Shown piece by piece: positions 18,410-28,118 of a stretch of DNA of 64,000 nt. Below the pieces are notes generated by a model. It was given only the letters and a program-made list of their open reading frames with translations. It was not told where the DNA came from and made no database searches. The DNA lies in the NCBI RefSeq assembly GCF_014193585.1, contig NZ_BLXY01000004.1, positions 206,625 through 270,624 of the forward strand, in the 5' to 3' direction. Source of the DNA: Geomonas paludis (lineage in GTDB: Bacteria > Desulfobacterota > Desulfuromonadia > Geobacterales > Geobacteraceae). The translations under genes were made by a program, and so were the position numbers. Each line of letters begins with the position of its first letter. Positions within the stretch are counted from its first letter, which is position 1.

Positions 18410-19141
18410 TTAGTTGATATTGGTGAAGACCAGTGACCCGTCCTTGTGCAGGTAGCTTCTGATGCTGCCGGTGACTTCGGGGATGCCGGCCCCGGTTTCG
18501 AGGTAGTTCCGCGTCACGTTGACGCCGTTTTTCCAGAGTTCGAAGTGCACGTGGGGCCCCGTCGATCTGCCGGTCGACCCGGACAATGCCACGGTCTGCC
18601 CCGCCTCCACCTGGTCCCCTGCCCTGACCTCGAGTTGCGAGTTGTGGCCGTACATGGAAACCATGCCGTCGGCATGCTGGATGGTGACCAGGTTGCCGTA
18701 GCCGCCGCGCGCTCCGCTCTCTACGACCCTGCCTGCTGCAATCGCCTTCACCCTGGTGCCGGTGGGTACCGCGATGTCCACACCGTTATGGTGCTTCGGG
18801 CTGCCGTCGATCGGGTCGTGCCGCATGCCGTACCCCGAGGTGATCACCCCCTGTACTGGAAGTTTCCCCTCGATGCCGGAGAGGTCGGGCGCCTCCTTGC
18901 CCGATGCCGGCTGCTGCAGCTTGGCGGTTTGCTTGGGCTTCTTGGCTTCGCGCAGTACCCGGACCGCGCCGCTGTTGGTAGGGGTGTTGGTGAAGACCTC
19001 CACGCCGTTCTCGTCGGTGTAGCGGAAAAAGTCGGCCTGTGCCGGCGCGGCGGAGAGCGCGCAGAGCACCGCTGCCGGCAGGAGTGTACCCGCCAGTCGT
19101 GATGTTGCCTTCCATCGACGTACGTATGCCTTTTTCTTCAT
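18410..19141 (-). CDS. M23 family peptidase with DUF4124 domain
   Basis: Secreted LytM-type zinc peptidase or peptidase-like protein of 243 residues acting on peptidoglycan. After a basic N-terminus and hydrophobic signal (GTLLPAAVLCALSAAPAQA) comes a DUF4124 segment, FRYTDENGVEVFTN; the C-terminal LytM domain has HHNGVD and HVHFELW, the zinc-ligand motifs, so it is probably catalytically competent. A second short DUF4124-like piece, KDGSLVFTNIN, ends the protein. The start at 19141 is chosen for the AAAGGA site and because it gives a proper signal peptide; the frame extends upstream without support. It is monocistronic. Confidence 0.88.
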   Translation of the reverse strand: MKKKAYVRRWKATSRLAGTLLPAAVLCALSAAPAQADFFRYTDENGVEVFTNTPTNSGAVRVLREAKKPKQTAKLQQPASGKEAPDLSGIEGKLPVQGVITSGYGMRHDPIDGSPKHHNGVDIAVPTGTRVKAIAAGRVVESGARGGYGNLVTIQHADGMVSMYGHNSQLEVRAGDQVEAGQTVALSGSTGRSTGPHVHFELWKNGVNVTRNYLETGAGIPEVTGSIRSYLHKDGSLVFTNIN

Positions 19142-19438
19142 CACGTGATCCTTTGCCCAACGCCCCGAGCCCGCCCGGTGCCGCGCAGAAGCACCCGTAC
19201 TATAGTAGGATTGCCGGCGCTTGGCAAGTCGCACTTCGCCGGGGCGTCGGCCGGTCACTACCCGGCAGACGCCGCTCCAGAATGGCCGGCAGTGCGACAA
19301 TCCCTTGAAATAACTCAATAAATCCACGCATGCCCGCACTGCCGGCCATCGTCGCGCCTGCGCGTCGGATCCAACGGCGTCGCGGTCGTTCCCGGAGGAC
19401 GGCCTGTGGGGAAATAATAATCAAGAGGGGGGCGGACT

Positions 19439-19454
19439 GGGCACTTCTCTTGCT
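19439..19454 (+). promoter_or_regulatory. Sigma-54 promoter for glnN
   Basis: GGCAC at 19440-19444 and TTGCT at 19450-19454 have the exact -24/-12 spacing (GG to GC twelve bases). Transcription would start near 19465, about 100 bases before glnN, in line with NtrC-type nitrogen control. Confidence 0.75.
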
Positions 19455-19512
19455 ACTACACTGGATGTTCAACGCATTGGTTCTGTAAGTCCTTGGAACC
19501 TCATTCCCTTCG

Positions 19513-19534
19513 ATAAGCATTGTGCTTATTTTTT
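19513..19534 (+). terminator. Leader terminator (attenuator) before glnN
   Basis: A perfect 7-bp stem ATAAGCA/TGCTTAT with a TTG loop is followed by six T. It lies downstream of the sigma-54 promoter and upstream of the glnN ribosome site, so it would stop most transcripts unless overridden. An upstream GGTTC/GAACC pairing (about 19477-19498) could form a second hairpin. Confidence 0.65.
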
Positions 19535-19565
19535 AGACACCGCTGCACAAAAAGGAGGCTGTACC

Positions 19566-21653
19566 GTGGAGATGTTCGGGCAAAACGTATTCAACCAGAC
19601 TGTAATGAGAGAGAAGCTGCCGAAAGCTGTTTTCAAGAACCTCAAGAAAACCATAGACGAAGGTCTGCCGCTGGATCCCTCCATCGCAGATGTTGTCGCA
19701 GCGGCAATGAAAGAGTGGGCCGTTGAAAGAGGCGCAACGCACTTCACCCATTGGTTCCAGCCGATGACCGGCATCACCGCGGAAAAGCACGATGCTTTCC
19801 TTTCCCCCACCGAGAGCGGTGCACTGCTGGAGTTCTCCGGTAAGGAACTGGTCAAGGGCGAGCCGGATGCCTCCTCGTTCCCCAGCGGCGGCCTGAGGGC
19901 TACCTTCGAAGCCAGGGGTTACACCGCCTGGGACTGCACCTCGCCCGCATTCCTGAGGGAAGAGGCTGACGTCATCACCCTCTGCATCCCTACCGCTTTC
20001 TGCTCCTACACCGGTGAGGCACTGGACAAGAAGGTTCCGCTGCTTCGCTCCATGGAAGCGCTTTCCACGCAGGCCGTGCGCGTGCTCAAGCTGTTCGGCA
20101 ACAACGACGTCACCAGGGTTACCTCGACTGTCGGCGCCGAGCAGGAGTACTTCCTGGTCGACAAGTCCTTCTACCTGCAAAGGCCCGACCTGATGATGGC
20201 GGGCAGGACCCTTTTCGGCGCCATGTCCTCCAAGGGGCAGGAGCTGGAAGACCACTACTTCGGCAGCATCAAGGAAAGAGTGCTGTCCTACATGAAGGAA
20301 GTGAACGAAGAGCTGTGGAAACTCGGTGTCACCGCCAAGACCCAGCACAACGAGGTCGCGCCCGGACAGTTCGAAATCGCTCCGATTTTCGAAAACACCA
20401 ACATCGCCACCGACCACAACCAGATGGTCATGGACGTTCTCAAGCGCGTCGCCCTCAGGCACGACATGGTCTGCCTGCTGCACGAGAAGCCGTTTGCAGG
20501 CGTCAACGGCTCCGGTAAGCACAACAACTGGTCCATGAGCTCAAACGACGGCCAGAACCTGCTCGAGCCGGGTCACACCCCGCATGACAACGCCCAGTTC
20601 CTGACCTTCCTCATGGCAACCATCAAGGCTGTCGACACCTACGCTGGCCTTCTGCGCTGCTCCTGCGCCAACGCGGGCAACGACCACCGCCTGGGCGCCA
20701 ACGAAGCACCGCCGGCGATCATTTCGGTCTTCCTCGGCGAGCAGCTGGCCGACATCATCGACCAGATCGTTAAGGGCGTAGCAAAATCCTCCTCCATGAG
20801 CGGTCACATGGACATCGGTGTCAGCACCCTTCCGGCACTGCCCAAGGACGCCACCGACAGGAACAGGACCTCGCCGTTCGCCTTTACCGGCAACAAGTTC
20901 GAGTTCAGGATGCTCGGTTCGTCCTTCTCCATCTCCGGCCCGAACATCATCATCAATACCATCATCGCCCAGGCGCTGAAGGAAATCGCCGACGCCCTGG
21001 AGAACTCCACCAACTTCGACGCCGACCTCGACAAGCTGCTGCAGGAAATCGCGAAAAAGCACCAGCGCATCATCTTCAACGGCAACAACTACTCCGACGA
21101 GTGGGTCCAGGAAGCAGCCAAGCGCGGCCTGCCCAACATCCCCAGCACTCCCGATGCACTCAAGGAACTGGTCTCCAAGGAAGCAGTCGAGGTGTTCGCT
21201 GCTCACAACGTCTTCAACGAGAAAGAAGTTCACGCACGCTACGAAATCATGGTCGAGCAGTACGTCAAGACCCTGAACATCGAAGCGCTGACCATGATCG
21301 ACATGGCCAACCACAGCATCATCCCCACCGCCATCGAGTATGCGACCACCGTGGCATCGTCGATCAACGCGGTTACCGCGGTGTCCAGCAAGCTGGACGT
21401 CTCCACCCAGAAGGAACTGCTGGAAGAGCTCAGCGACAAGCTGGCCGCCATGAGCGCCAACACCAAGGCGCTGGAGAAGGCGCTTGAAGACGCTCTCAAC
21501 ATCGCCGATGCCGAGAAGCAGGCCGCCGCATTCAGGGCCAACGTTTTCACCAAGATGGGTGAACTGCGGGCCACCGGCGACGCGCTGGAGAAGATCATTG
21601 CTGCCAAGTACTGGCCGCTGCCGACCTACAGGGAAATGCTTTTCGTCCTGTAA
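19566..21653 (+). CDS. glnN: Glutamine synthetase type III
   Basis: Makes glutamine from glutamate, ammonia and ATP. The 695-residue length and motifs such as [39 protein letters not shown] and [17 protein letters not shown] identify the GSIII family rather than the 470-residue GlnA type. The GTG at 19566 is taken as start because AGGAGG (19553-19558) is seven bases away, against thirteen for the ATG at 19572. It has its own sigma-54 promoter, leader terminator and 3' terminator. Together with glnA downstream, the organism has two glutamine synthetases, probably used under different nitrogen supply. Confidence 0.95.
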   Translation: MEMFGQNVFNQTVMREKLPKAVFKNLKKTIDEGLPLDPSIADVVAAAMKEWAVERGATHFTHWFQPMTGITAEKHDAFLSPTESGALLEFSGKELVKGEPDASSFPSGGLRATFEARGYTAWDCTSPAFLREEADVITLCIPTAFCSYTGEALDKKVPLLRSMEALSTQAVRVLKLFGNNDVTRVTSTVGAEQEYFLVDKSFYLQRPDLMMAGRTLFGAMSSKGQELEDHYFGSIKERVLSYMKEVNEELWKLGVTAKTQHNEVAPGQFEIAPIFENTNIATDHNQMVMDVLKRVALRHDMVCLLHEKPFAGVNGSGKHNNWSMSSNDGQNLLEPGHTPHDNAQFLTFLMATIKAVDTYAGLLRCSCANAGNDHRLGANEAPPAIISVFLGEQLADIIDQIVKGVAKSSSMSGHMDIGVSTLPALPKDATDRNRTSPFAFTGNKFEFRMLGSSFSISGPNIIINTIIAQALKEIADALENSTNFDADLDKLLQEIAKKHQRIIFNGNNYSDEWVQEAAKRGLPNIPSTPDALKELVSKEAVEVFAAHNVFNEKEVHARYEIMVEQYVKTLNIEALTMIDMANHSIIPTAIEYATTVASSINAVTAVSSKLDVSTQKELLEELSDKLAAMSANTKALEKALEDALNIADAEKQAAAFRANVFTKMGELRATGDALEKIIAAKYWPLPTYREMLFVL

Positions 21654-21677
21654 TTGGTAACCTCAGTTGTCTGCCAG

Positions 21678-21707
21678 ATAGGAGCCTCCTAGTGGGGCTC
21701 CTATTTT
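21678..21707 (+). terminator. Intrinsic terminator after glnN
   Basis: ATAGGAGCC (21678-21686) pairs with GGCTCCTAT (21696-21704), with a short T tail. Confidence 0.85.
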
Positions 21708-21754
21708 AGCTTTGCCTTAACGAAACGAACCATGAGCCCGCGGTTTATTAAAAC

Positions 21755-22158
<404 letters not shown>

Positions 22159-22196
22159 TTGGCTGATCCTTTACTTAATTCGAAAGGAGATAGTAG

Positions 22197-23609
22197 ATGA
22201 CACCAAAACAAGTAGTGGAGTTTGCCAAAGAAAACGGCGTGCTGATGGTCGATTTCAAATTCATGGACTTCGTCGGCATCTGGCAGCACTTCACCGTGCC
22301 GATGAGCGAGTTCGGCGAGGACACCTTCGAGGAAGGCCAGGGCTTCGACGGCTCCTCCATCCGCGGGTGGCAGCCGATCCACGCTTCCGACATGATCATC
22401 CTCCCGGACCCGACCACCGCAAAGATGGATCCGTTCACCGCGGTGCCGACCCTCTCCCTGATCTGTGACATCTTCGATCCGATCACCAAGGAAAGCTACT
22501 CCCGCGACCCGCGTAACATCGCCAAGAAGGCGGAGAACTACGTGAAGTCCACCGGCCTCGCCGACACCGCTTACTTCGGACCGGAAGCCGAATTCTTCAT
22601 CTTCGACGACGTCCGTTACGACTCCACCGCGAACTCCTCTTTCTACGCCGTAGACTCCGTGGAAGGCGCGTGGAACACCGGCCGTGAAGAGTTCCCGAAC
22701 CTCGGCTACAAGCCGCGCCACAAGGAAGGCTACTTCCCGGTTGCCCCGACCGACTCCCAGAACGATCTCCGCAACGAGATGGTGATGGAACTGCAGAAGG
22801 TCGGCATCCGCGTCGAGTGCCAGCACCACGAAGTCGCCACCGGCGGCCAGGCCGAGATCGACATGCGTTTCTCCTCGCTGGTCGACATGGCTGACCAGCT
22901 GCAGTGGTTCAAGTACGTCATCAAGAACGTCGCCAACCGCAACGGCAAGACGGTAACCTTCATGCCGAAGCCGCTCTACGGCGACAACGGTTCCGGCATG
23001 CACTGCCACATGTCCCTGTGGAAGGACGGCACCAACCTCTTCGCCGGCGACAAGTACGGCGGGCTTTCCCAGATGGCTCTGTACTACATCGGCGGCATCA
23101 TCAAGCATGCCCGCGCCCTGTGCGCCTTCACCAACCCGACCACCAACTCCTACAAGCGTCTGGTGCCGGGCTTCGAGGCTCCGGTGAACATGGCTTACTC
23201 CAGCCGTAACCGTTCCGCCTCCCTGCGCATCCCGATGTTCTCCAACAACCCGAAGGCGAAGAGGATCGAGTACCGTACTCCGGACCCGTCCTGCAACGGC
23301 TACCTCGCCTTTGCCGCCATGCTGATGGCTGGCCTCGACGGTATCGAGAACAAGATCGATCCGGGCCAGCCGCTGGATAAGGACATCTACGGTCTGTCCC
23401 CGGAAGAGCTCTCCACCATTCCGTCCGCTCCGGGCAGCCTGGAGGAGGCGCTCAACGCCCTCAAGGAAGACCACGAGTTCCTGCTCAAGGGCGACGTCTT
23501 CACCCCGGACGTCATCGACAAGTGGATCGAGTACAAGACCGAAGCCGAAGTCAACCCGGTCCGTATGCGTCCGGTACCGCTCGAGTTCGCCCTGTACTTC
23601 GACATCTAG
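22197..23609 (+). CDS. glnA: Glutamine synthetase type I
   Basis: Dodecameric GSI-beta type enzyme, 470 residues. Conserved pieces include the [12 protein letters not shown] latch region, the PEAEFF metal-site motif, [10 protein letters not shown] and the NRSASLRIP catalytic region. Tyr398 in the segment DIYGLSPEE corresponds to the adenylylation site of enteric GlnA, so activity control by GlnE is likely. AAGGAG precedes the ATG. It is transcribed from the glnB promoter, and a strong terminator follows. Confidence 0.97.
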   Translation: MTPKQVVEFAKENGVLMVDFKFMDFVGIWQHFTVPMSEFGEDTFEEGQGFDGSSIRGWQPIHASDMIILPDPTTAKMDPFTAVPTLSLICDIFDPITKESYSRDPRNIAKKAENYVKSTGLADTAYFGPEAEFFIFDDVRYDSTANSSFYAVDSVEGAWNTGREEFPNLGYKPRHKEGYFPVAPTDSQNDLRNEMVMELQKVGIRVECQHHEVATGGQAEIDMRFSSLVDMADQLQWFKYVIKNVANRNGKTVTFMPKPLYGDNGSGMHCHMSLWKDGTNLFAGDKYGGLSQMALYYIGGIIKHARALCAFTNPTTNSYKRLVPGFEAPVNMAYSSRNRSASLRIPMFSNNPKAKRIEYRTPDPSCNGYLAFAAMLMAGLDGIENKIDPGQPLDKDIYGLSPEELSTIPSAPGSLEEALNALKEDHEFLLKGDVFTPDVIDKWIEYKTEAEVNPVRMRPVPLEFALYFDI

Positions 23610-23634
23610 GCAGTTCTGCTCCTATGGGCAGCAA

Positions 23635-23662
23635 AAAGGCGGGGGATCTCCCCCGCCTTTTT
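23635..23662 (+). terminator. Intrinsic terminator after glnA
   Basis: Stem AAAGGCGGGGG/CCCCCGCCTTT with an ATCT loop and T run. Confidence 0.93.
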
Positions 23663-23795
23663 CGCGTCTCATGCCGGCGGCGGTCCCGCTCCACGTGTGC
23701 CGGGCGCGGTGTTTATCCTTGAAGACATGCGGGAAAACTGATACCTTCACCGTTCACGCGCCGGCAGACGGCAGGCGCAGGTCCGGGAGGAGCGG

Positions 23796-24143
23796 TTGCT
23801 GCAGCAAGAGAAGGTGACAAAGCTGGTGGGTTGGTTTGCCAAGGCCGCCGTGCGCCATGCCGAGGCCCTGGAGGTCATGGCCGAGGATCTGGCTGCCGCC
23901 GAGGTTGCCGATCTGACCCGTTACTACCGTGCCCTGCAGCGGGAGGGCGGGGTGGCCGAGTTGCTCTGTCTGCTCGAAGACCCCAACCCGGTCGTTGCCG
24001 GGATGGTAGCGGTGTACGCCATGCGGGAAGCTCCCGAGCGCTGCGTGGCAACCCTCACCGTCATCGCCAGAGAGCCTGGGCTGATCGGGTTTCGTGCCCA
24101 GACCGCCCTGGAGCGCTGGGAGAGCGGCGAGTGGGAGTCGTAG
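23796..24143 (+). CDS. DUF2019 domain protein
   Basis: Function unknown. The 115-residue protein is probably all helical, HEAT-like. The segment LLEDPNPVVAGMVAVYAMR followed by APERCVATLTVIAREPGLIGF and ending ALERWESGEW matches the DUF2019 pattern, as I remember it. A TTG start (23796) is taken since GGAGG lies five bases before it; there is no ATG before the conserved part. It stands between glnA and ppnP but is separated by a terminator from glnA. Confidence 0.7.
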   Translation: MLQQEKVTKLVGWFAKAAVRHAEALEVMAEDLAAAEVADLTRYYRALQREGGVAELLCLLEDPNPVVAGMVAVYAMREAPERCVATLTVIAREPGLIGFRAQTALERWESGEWES

Positions 24144-24214
24144 AGGCATCCGGCCTCTGAGGGAGTGCGTTAATAAGGGTTTGCACCCAATTTCATACCA
24201 TTGAGGAGGTAGCT

Positions 24215-24526
24215 GTGTCTGAATTCAACAACGTAACGGTGGTCAAAGAGGCCAATGTCTATTTCGACGGCGGCGTTACCAGCCGTACCATTTTCTTCGC
24301 CGACGGGTCCCGCAAGACCCTGGGCATCATGATGCCCGGCGAGTACACCTTCAACACCGGTTCCGCGGAACTCATGGAGATCATGTCCGGCGAGATGACC
24401 GTGCTGCTCCCCGGTTCCCCCGACTGGGTCACCATCAAGGGTGGCGAGGCCTTCGAGGTGCCGGAGAACTCCAGCTTCAAGCTGAAGGTAACCGCCGTCT
24501 CTGACTACTGCTGCTCCTTCCTCTAA
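24215..24526 (+). CDS. ppnP: Pyrimidine/purine nucleoside phosphorylase PpnP (DUF1255)
   Basis: Small cupin-fold phosphorylase, 103 residues, that splits nucleosides to base and ribose 1-phosphate. Motifs [26 protein letters not shown] strands, GEYTFNT and the VPENSSFKL turn are characteristic of the YaiE/PpnP family. It is a GTG start with GAGGAGG a few bases upstream. It is monocistronic, with a clear 3' terminator. Confidence 0.92.
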   Translation: MSEFNNVTVVKEANVYFDGGVTSRTIFFADGSRKTLGIMMPGEYTFNTGSAELMEIMSGEMTVLLPGSPDWVTIKGGEAFEVPENSSFKLKVTAVSDYCCSFL

Positions 24527-24533
24527 CGACGAA

Positions 24534-24559
24534 GCCCCTGGTCCTGGCCAGGGGCTTTT
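24534..24559 (+). terminator. Intrinsic terminator after ppnP
   Basis: GCCCCTGG (24534-24541) pairs with CCAGGGGC (24548-24555), then TTTT. Confidence 0.9.
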
Positions 24560-24572
24560 CTGGTACTCCTCG

Positions 24573-25505
24573 ATGACTACCGTATCGGACAAGGACATGA
24601 TCGTCGGCCGTTTTGCACCGTCGCCAACCGGGCCGCTGCACGTGGGGTCACTCGTCGCCGCGCTGGGGAGCTACCTGGTCGCCAGGAACGCGGGGGGGCA
24701 GTGGCTGCTGCGCATGGAGGACCTCGACCTGCCGCGCGTGGTGCCCGGCATCGCGGACGACATGATGGCCACCCTCGAGAAGCTCGCCCTGCACTGGGAT
24801 GGAGAGGTGTTGTACCAGAGCAGGCGCACCGAGCATTACCGTGCCGCCGCGGATGAGTTGCAACGGCGCGGGCTGGCCTACGCCTGCGGCTGCACAAGGA
24901 GCGAGATTGCCCAGATCGCTTCGGCGCCCCATGAAGAGGGGCTGGTTTATCCGGGACTGTGCCGCGACGGCTTACCGCCCGAGAAGGTGGAGCGGGCGCT
25001 GCGGGTCAAGGTCTATGACGAGGTGATTTCCTTCGATGACGGGATCATGGGACGTTACAGCCAGCACCTTACCGCGTCCTGCGGCGATTTCGTGATCCAC
25101 CGGGCCGACGGGCCCTACGCCTACCACCTGGCGGTCGTAGTCGACGACGCCGCCTCCGGCGTGAACCAGGTGGTGCGGGGGGCAGACCTGTTGGCCTCGA
25201 CGCCGCGCCAGATCTACCTGCAGCGCATCTTCGACTTCCCCACGCCCGCCTACTTCCACCTGCCGCTGGTCACCGGACCCGACGGCGCCAAGCTCAGCAA
25301 GCGCGACAACGCGGTTTCCCTTGCCGCCGGGCGCGACCTGGAGCAGGAGGGGGGAAGGCTGCTGTTGGCGGCACTTCGTTTTCTGGGCCAGTCCCCCCCG
25401 CCGGAATTGCAGGGCGCGGCGCCGGCGGAAATCTTGGAGTGGGGCGTCGCCCACCTCGACATCTGCGCCATCCCGCGCACGCCGGCGCCCTTTCTCTACC
25501 CCTGA
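24573..25505 (+). CDS. gluQ: Glutamyl-Q tRNA(Asp) synthetase
   Basis: Truncated GluRS paralog that attaches glutamate to queuosine in tRNA-Asp. The HIGH-like motif is LHVGS in RFAPSPTGPLHVGS, the KMSKS-like motif is KLSKR, and the zinc-site cysteines appear as ACGCTRSE plus the YPGLC segment. The length of 310 residues lacks an anticodon-binding domain, as expected. The start is uncertain: ATG 24573 has no good ribosome site, and ATG 24597 is an alternative. Its 3' end overlaps the converging lipoprotein gene by ten bases. Confidence 0.9.
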   Translation: MTTVSDKDMIVGRFAPSPTGPLHVGSLVAALGSYLVARNAGGQWLLRMEDLDLPRVVPGIADDMMATLEKLALHWDGEVLYQSRRTEHYRAAADELQRRGLAYACGCTRSEIAQIASAPHEEGLVYPGLCRDGLPPEKVERALRVKVYDEVISFDDGIMGRYSQHLTASCGDFVIHRADGPYAYHLAVVVDDAASGVNQVVRGADLLASTPRQIYLQRIFDFPTPAYFHLPLVTGPDGAKLSKRDNAVSLAAGRDLEQEGGRLLLAALRFLGQSPPPELQGAAPAEILEWGVAHLDICAIPRTPAPFLYP

Positions 25506-25702
25506 TCGAGGAAGGGGGGAGGGGCCTCCGGCACCGTCGCCGGCGGAGCCTTCTCACGCCTCTGCAGACCGTCGCGGATCTGGTCGCTGATCCTTCCGCT
25601 CATCCCGGGTTCCTTGAGCATGTGCCGGACCATGGCGTCGTTCAGCGTCTCGCACCCGGGCAGCAGCAGCGCCGGCAGCAGCAGGAGCATGCGCAGGCTC
25701 AT
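25496..25702 (-). CDS. Small lipoprotein
   Basis: 68-residue predicted lipoprotein: MSLRMLLLLPALLLPGC gives a signal peptide with lipobox LLPGC, then a short amphipathic and proline-rich tail. The ATG at 25702 overlaps the thioesterase stop in an ATGA, so translation is coupled to that gene. A longer frame upstream is read inside the thioesterase and is not supported. Function unknown. Confidence 0.7.
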   Translation of the reverse strand: MSLRMLLLLPALLLPGCETLNDAMVRHMLKEPGMSGRISDQIRDGLQRREKAPPATVPEAPPPFLDQG

Positions 25703-26133
25703 CCTTTCTTTCTCCTCTTTTCCACCTCGCGCCATTTTTCCAGTTCCGCCTCGGTCACCGGCTGCCATTGCGGCACCGGCGCCGGGTGCCAGTTCTCGTC
25801 GACCGCCACCATGGTGAATGCGCCGCTGGCAGCCAGTCGCTTGGCGCCGTCGGTCACGTTCTCCGCTTCCACCATCACCTCCACCTCCATGGAGCTGCGT
25901 CCGACGTGGATGATGGTGGCCCGGGAGTAAATTACCTCTCCCACGTTGATCGGGGTGTGGAAGGTGATGCGCTGGGCGCAGGCGGTGACCACGCGCTTGC
26001 GGGAATAGCGCCAGCAGACCACGCCGGCGGTCTTGTCCATGATGCTCATGATCACGCCGCCGAAGATGTTGCCGTACGAGTTGGTGTCCTTAGGGAGCAG
26101 CGTCTCGATCAGCTCCGCCTTTCTGTTCTCCAT
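25699..26133 (-). CDS. Acyl-CoA thioesterase, hotdog fold (YciA-like)
   Basis: 144-residue hotdog-fold thioesterase hydrolysing acyl-CoAs in the cytoplasm. NSYGNIFGGVIMSIMDKTAG carries the catalytic Asn/Asp region of the 4HBT-II/YciA group; RITFHTPINVGEVI follows. The second ATG (26133) is chosen because AAGGAG lies six bases before it, whereas it directly abuts the first (26139). Substrate chain length is not deducible. Confidence 0.88.
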   Translation of the reverse strand: MENRKAELIETLLPKDTNSYGNIFGGVIMSIMDKTAGVVCWRYSRKRVVTACAQRITFHTPINVGEVIYSRATIIHVGRSSMEVEVMVEAENVTDGAKRLAASGAFTMVAVDENWHPAPVPQWQPVTEAELEKWREVEKRRKKG

Positions 26134-26300
26134 GTACATCTCCTTTTCGGTCCCTGTCGTCTCTTCTCATGGGAGCAGTATAGCCGATGGTGCGCGATAT
26201 GATACGACATTTGGCACATTGGCGGATGAAATTTTTCGTGTCATTAAAAAAAGAGGTTGACTGGGGAAGCCTGTTTTGCTATAAACAGGATCTCTGTTGA

Positions 26301-26375
<75 letters not shown>

Positions 26376-26385
26376 ATTAATTAAT

Positions 26386-26419
26386 AAAACCCCGGTAGCT
26401 TCCGCTACCGGGGTTTTTT
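26386..26419 (+). terminator. Intrinsic terminator after tRNA-Gly
   Basis: 14-bp perfect stem AAAACCCCGGTAGC/GCTACCGGGGTTTT with a TTCC loop, then T. Confidence 0.95.
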
Positions 26420-26456
26420 GCATTGGGGCTGCATTCAGGCTGTGCGGAGGCGTGTC

Positions 26457-26729
26457 ATGGAAAAAATCGGTGGTGAGACGATACTGAGGACCCAAGACGT
26501 GACCCGCGTCGTGATGGAGGTGCCCAAAGGGCACCGGCACCTGCGCACCACCTTGCAGCTGGCGGATGGCAGTTCCATAACGCTGCAGGAGGCGACCGTG
26601 GCAGCCATAGTGCGTGCTTACGTCACGGTCAAAACCGATCCTGTCCAGGAGCGCGTTGCACTTTCAGGCCGGCATGTGGACGAGCGTAAAGATGGGTACG
26701 CGGAATGGCAACTCATGGAAGAGGCGTGA
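26457..26729 (+). CDS. Hypothetical protein, 90 residues
   Basis: Not recognised. A soluble, mixed alpha/beta small protein with no cysteines, signal or membrane segment; the middle part LRTTLQLADGSSITLQEATVAAIVRAYVTV looks like a strand-turn-helix unit. The ATG at 26457 is supported by GGAGG six bases upstream; an earlier in-frame start lies in the tRNA-Gly terminator. It ends in a terminator shared with mobB. Confidence 0.72.
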   Translation: MEKIGGETILRTQDVTRVVMEVPKGHRHLRTTLQLADGSSITLQEATVAAIVRAYVTVKTDPVQERVALSGRHVDERKDGYAEWQLMEEA

Positions 26730-26766
26730 TGGCCGAGCGAGCCCCAAATGCCGGAGCAGCAAAAGA

Positions 26767-26794
26767 AAAGGGGGACCGGCAGGTCCCCCTTTTT
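26767..26794. terminator. Bidirectional terminator
   Basis: AAAGGGGGACC/GGTCCCCCTTT stem with a GGCA loop, flanked by A and T runs, so it can serve both the hypothetical gene (plus) and mobB (minus). Confidence 0.9.
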
Positions 26795-26822
26795 CATTGA
26801 ACTGGCAGTAGAAGATGGCCCG

Positions 26823-27326
26823 TTACTGCAGGAAGGTCTCCTCGATGAAGTCCGCGACGGCGGCGGGATCGTTCAGGTCCAGCACCGGCACGTCGAGGTC
26901 GAGATCGGCGTCGCTGGCTACCGCAATGAGGGTGGGGTCGTAGGCCTCGCCGCGGCAGAGCAGGGTGGTGCTCCGCTCCTGGCGGTTCACCTCGATCTTG
27001 GGCATGCCGCTCTTCTTGAACCCTTCGGTGACCACGATGTCCATGTCGGAAAAATAGGTCTCGATCAGTTCCTCGATGGGGGGGGACTGGGTGTGTTTCT
27101 TGACGATGGCGAGCTTCTCGGGCGACGAGATCAGCATGGTGTCTGCGCCGGCCGCGGTGAGCCGATGGCTGTCCTTGCCGGGATGGTCGATGTCGAAGCG
27201 GTGTGCGTCGTGCTTGATTACCCCCACCTTGTACCCGCGCGCCTTCAGGTGCACGATCACTTTCTCCAGCAGGGTCGTCTTCCCGGTACCGGATTTTGCC
27301 ACAAAGGATACTGCCTTGACCGTCAT
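26823..27326 (-). CDS. mobB: Molybdopterin-guanine dinucleotide biosynthesis adapter MobB
   Basis: GTP-binding P-loop protein, 167 residues, that helps MobA attach GMP to molybdopterin. Walker A is AKSGTGKTTLLEK; KHDAHRFDIDHPGKDSHR and VTEGFKKSG are family hallmarks. AGGAGG lies six bases before the ATG, which overlaps the mobA stop by four bases, so the two are coupled. Confidence 0.93.
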   Translation of the reverse strand: MTVKAVSFVAKSGTGKTTLLEKVIVHLKARGYKVGVIKHDAHRFDIDHPGKDSHRLTAAGADTMLISSPEKLAIVKKHTQSPPIEELIETYFSDMDIVVTEGFKKSGMPKIEVNRQERSTTLLCRGEAYDPTLIAVASDADLDLDVPVLDLNDPAAVADFIEETFLQ

Positions 27327-27943
27327 GTAATTCCTCCTGTATTGATAACGTCTTCCGGTGTGTTGAGGTTGAGAAAGGCGGTGCCTGCCGGGTCCAGGCG
27401 CGCGATCTCATCGGCGCCGACCTCCTTCACCCTGACCCGCGGATACCAGGCGTAGGCGCAGCAATCACCACCCTCCAGCAGTTCCCGGATCGGTTCCAGG
27501 CAACGCTTGGAATACAGCGCGAAAAGAGGTTCGTACCCCTGCCTGGTCTTCGGGACCACCGCGTCACACTCCGCCCTGAGCGAGCACAGATGCTGCAGGA
27601 TCGTCTTGCTCGGGAACGGAAGGTCGCAGGAAGCCACGAAGATCCACTCGCTGTCGGCACCGCACAACCCGGTGTAGACCCCGCCCAGGGAACTGCCGGG
27701 GACGAGGTCGGGGAGCACCTGCAGCGGGTAGCCTGCGAAGCGCTCCCCCCGGTCACCCACCAGCACGACCTTCGGGAAAGACTCCGCGAACAGGTCGAGC
27801 ACCCGCTCGAAAAGGGGCCTCCCCAGCAGTTGCAGGAACGCCTTGTCCCGCCCCATGCGACGGCTTTTGCCCCCCACCAGGATGACGCCCGTTATGTCGT
27901 CCGCCACGAAATCCGCCGTCACTGCTGACTCCGCTTGCTCCAT
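27323..27943 (-). CDS. mobA: Molybdenum cofactor guanylyltransferase MobA
   Basis: Transfers GMP from GTP to molybdopterin, giving the MGD cofactor used by formate dehydrogenases, nitrate reductases and others. The glycine-rich nucleotide motif LVGGKSRRMGRDKA is intact, as are PDLVPGSSLGG and CDLPF with its metal-binding aspartate. The 206 residues are standard. The start has only a weak GGGGA site. It is divergent from the type VI operon. Confidence 0.93.
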   Translation of the reverse strand: MEQAESAVTADFVADDITGVILVGGKSRRMGRDKAFLQLLGRPLFERVLDLFAESFPKVVLVGDRGERFAGYPLQVLPDLVPGSSLGGVYTGLCGADSEWIFVASCDLPFPSKTILQHLCSLRAECDAVVPKTRQGYEPLFALYSKRCLEPIRELLEGGDCCAYAWYPRVRVKEVGADEIARLDPAGTAFLNLNTPEDVINTGGIT

Positions 27944-28118
27944 TTCTTTGTCCCCGAAACCAGCCTCGTTTATACCATAAGTCCCGCCGGCGGTGGCACA
28001 AATTAAAATCCTGCCGCGGTGTTTGCAGCTAATAAATTTATGCTAACCTGTGCGTTGTCCTTGGGCGCGACATCCGAAGCCTGCCTTCCGGGCATGCTCG
28101 AGCGCGATGGGGGTGGCC

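Noticed and set aside
19470..19534. ANTAR antiterminator target in the glnN leader
   Set aside because: The hairpin loops do not meet the two-hexaloop (A1, G4) pattern, so only a plain leader terminator is claimed.
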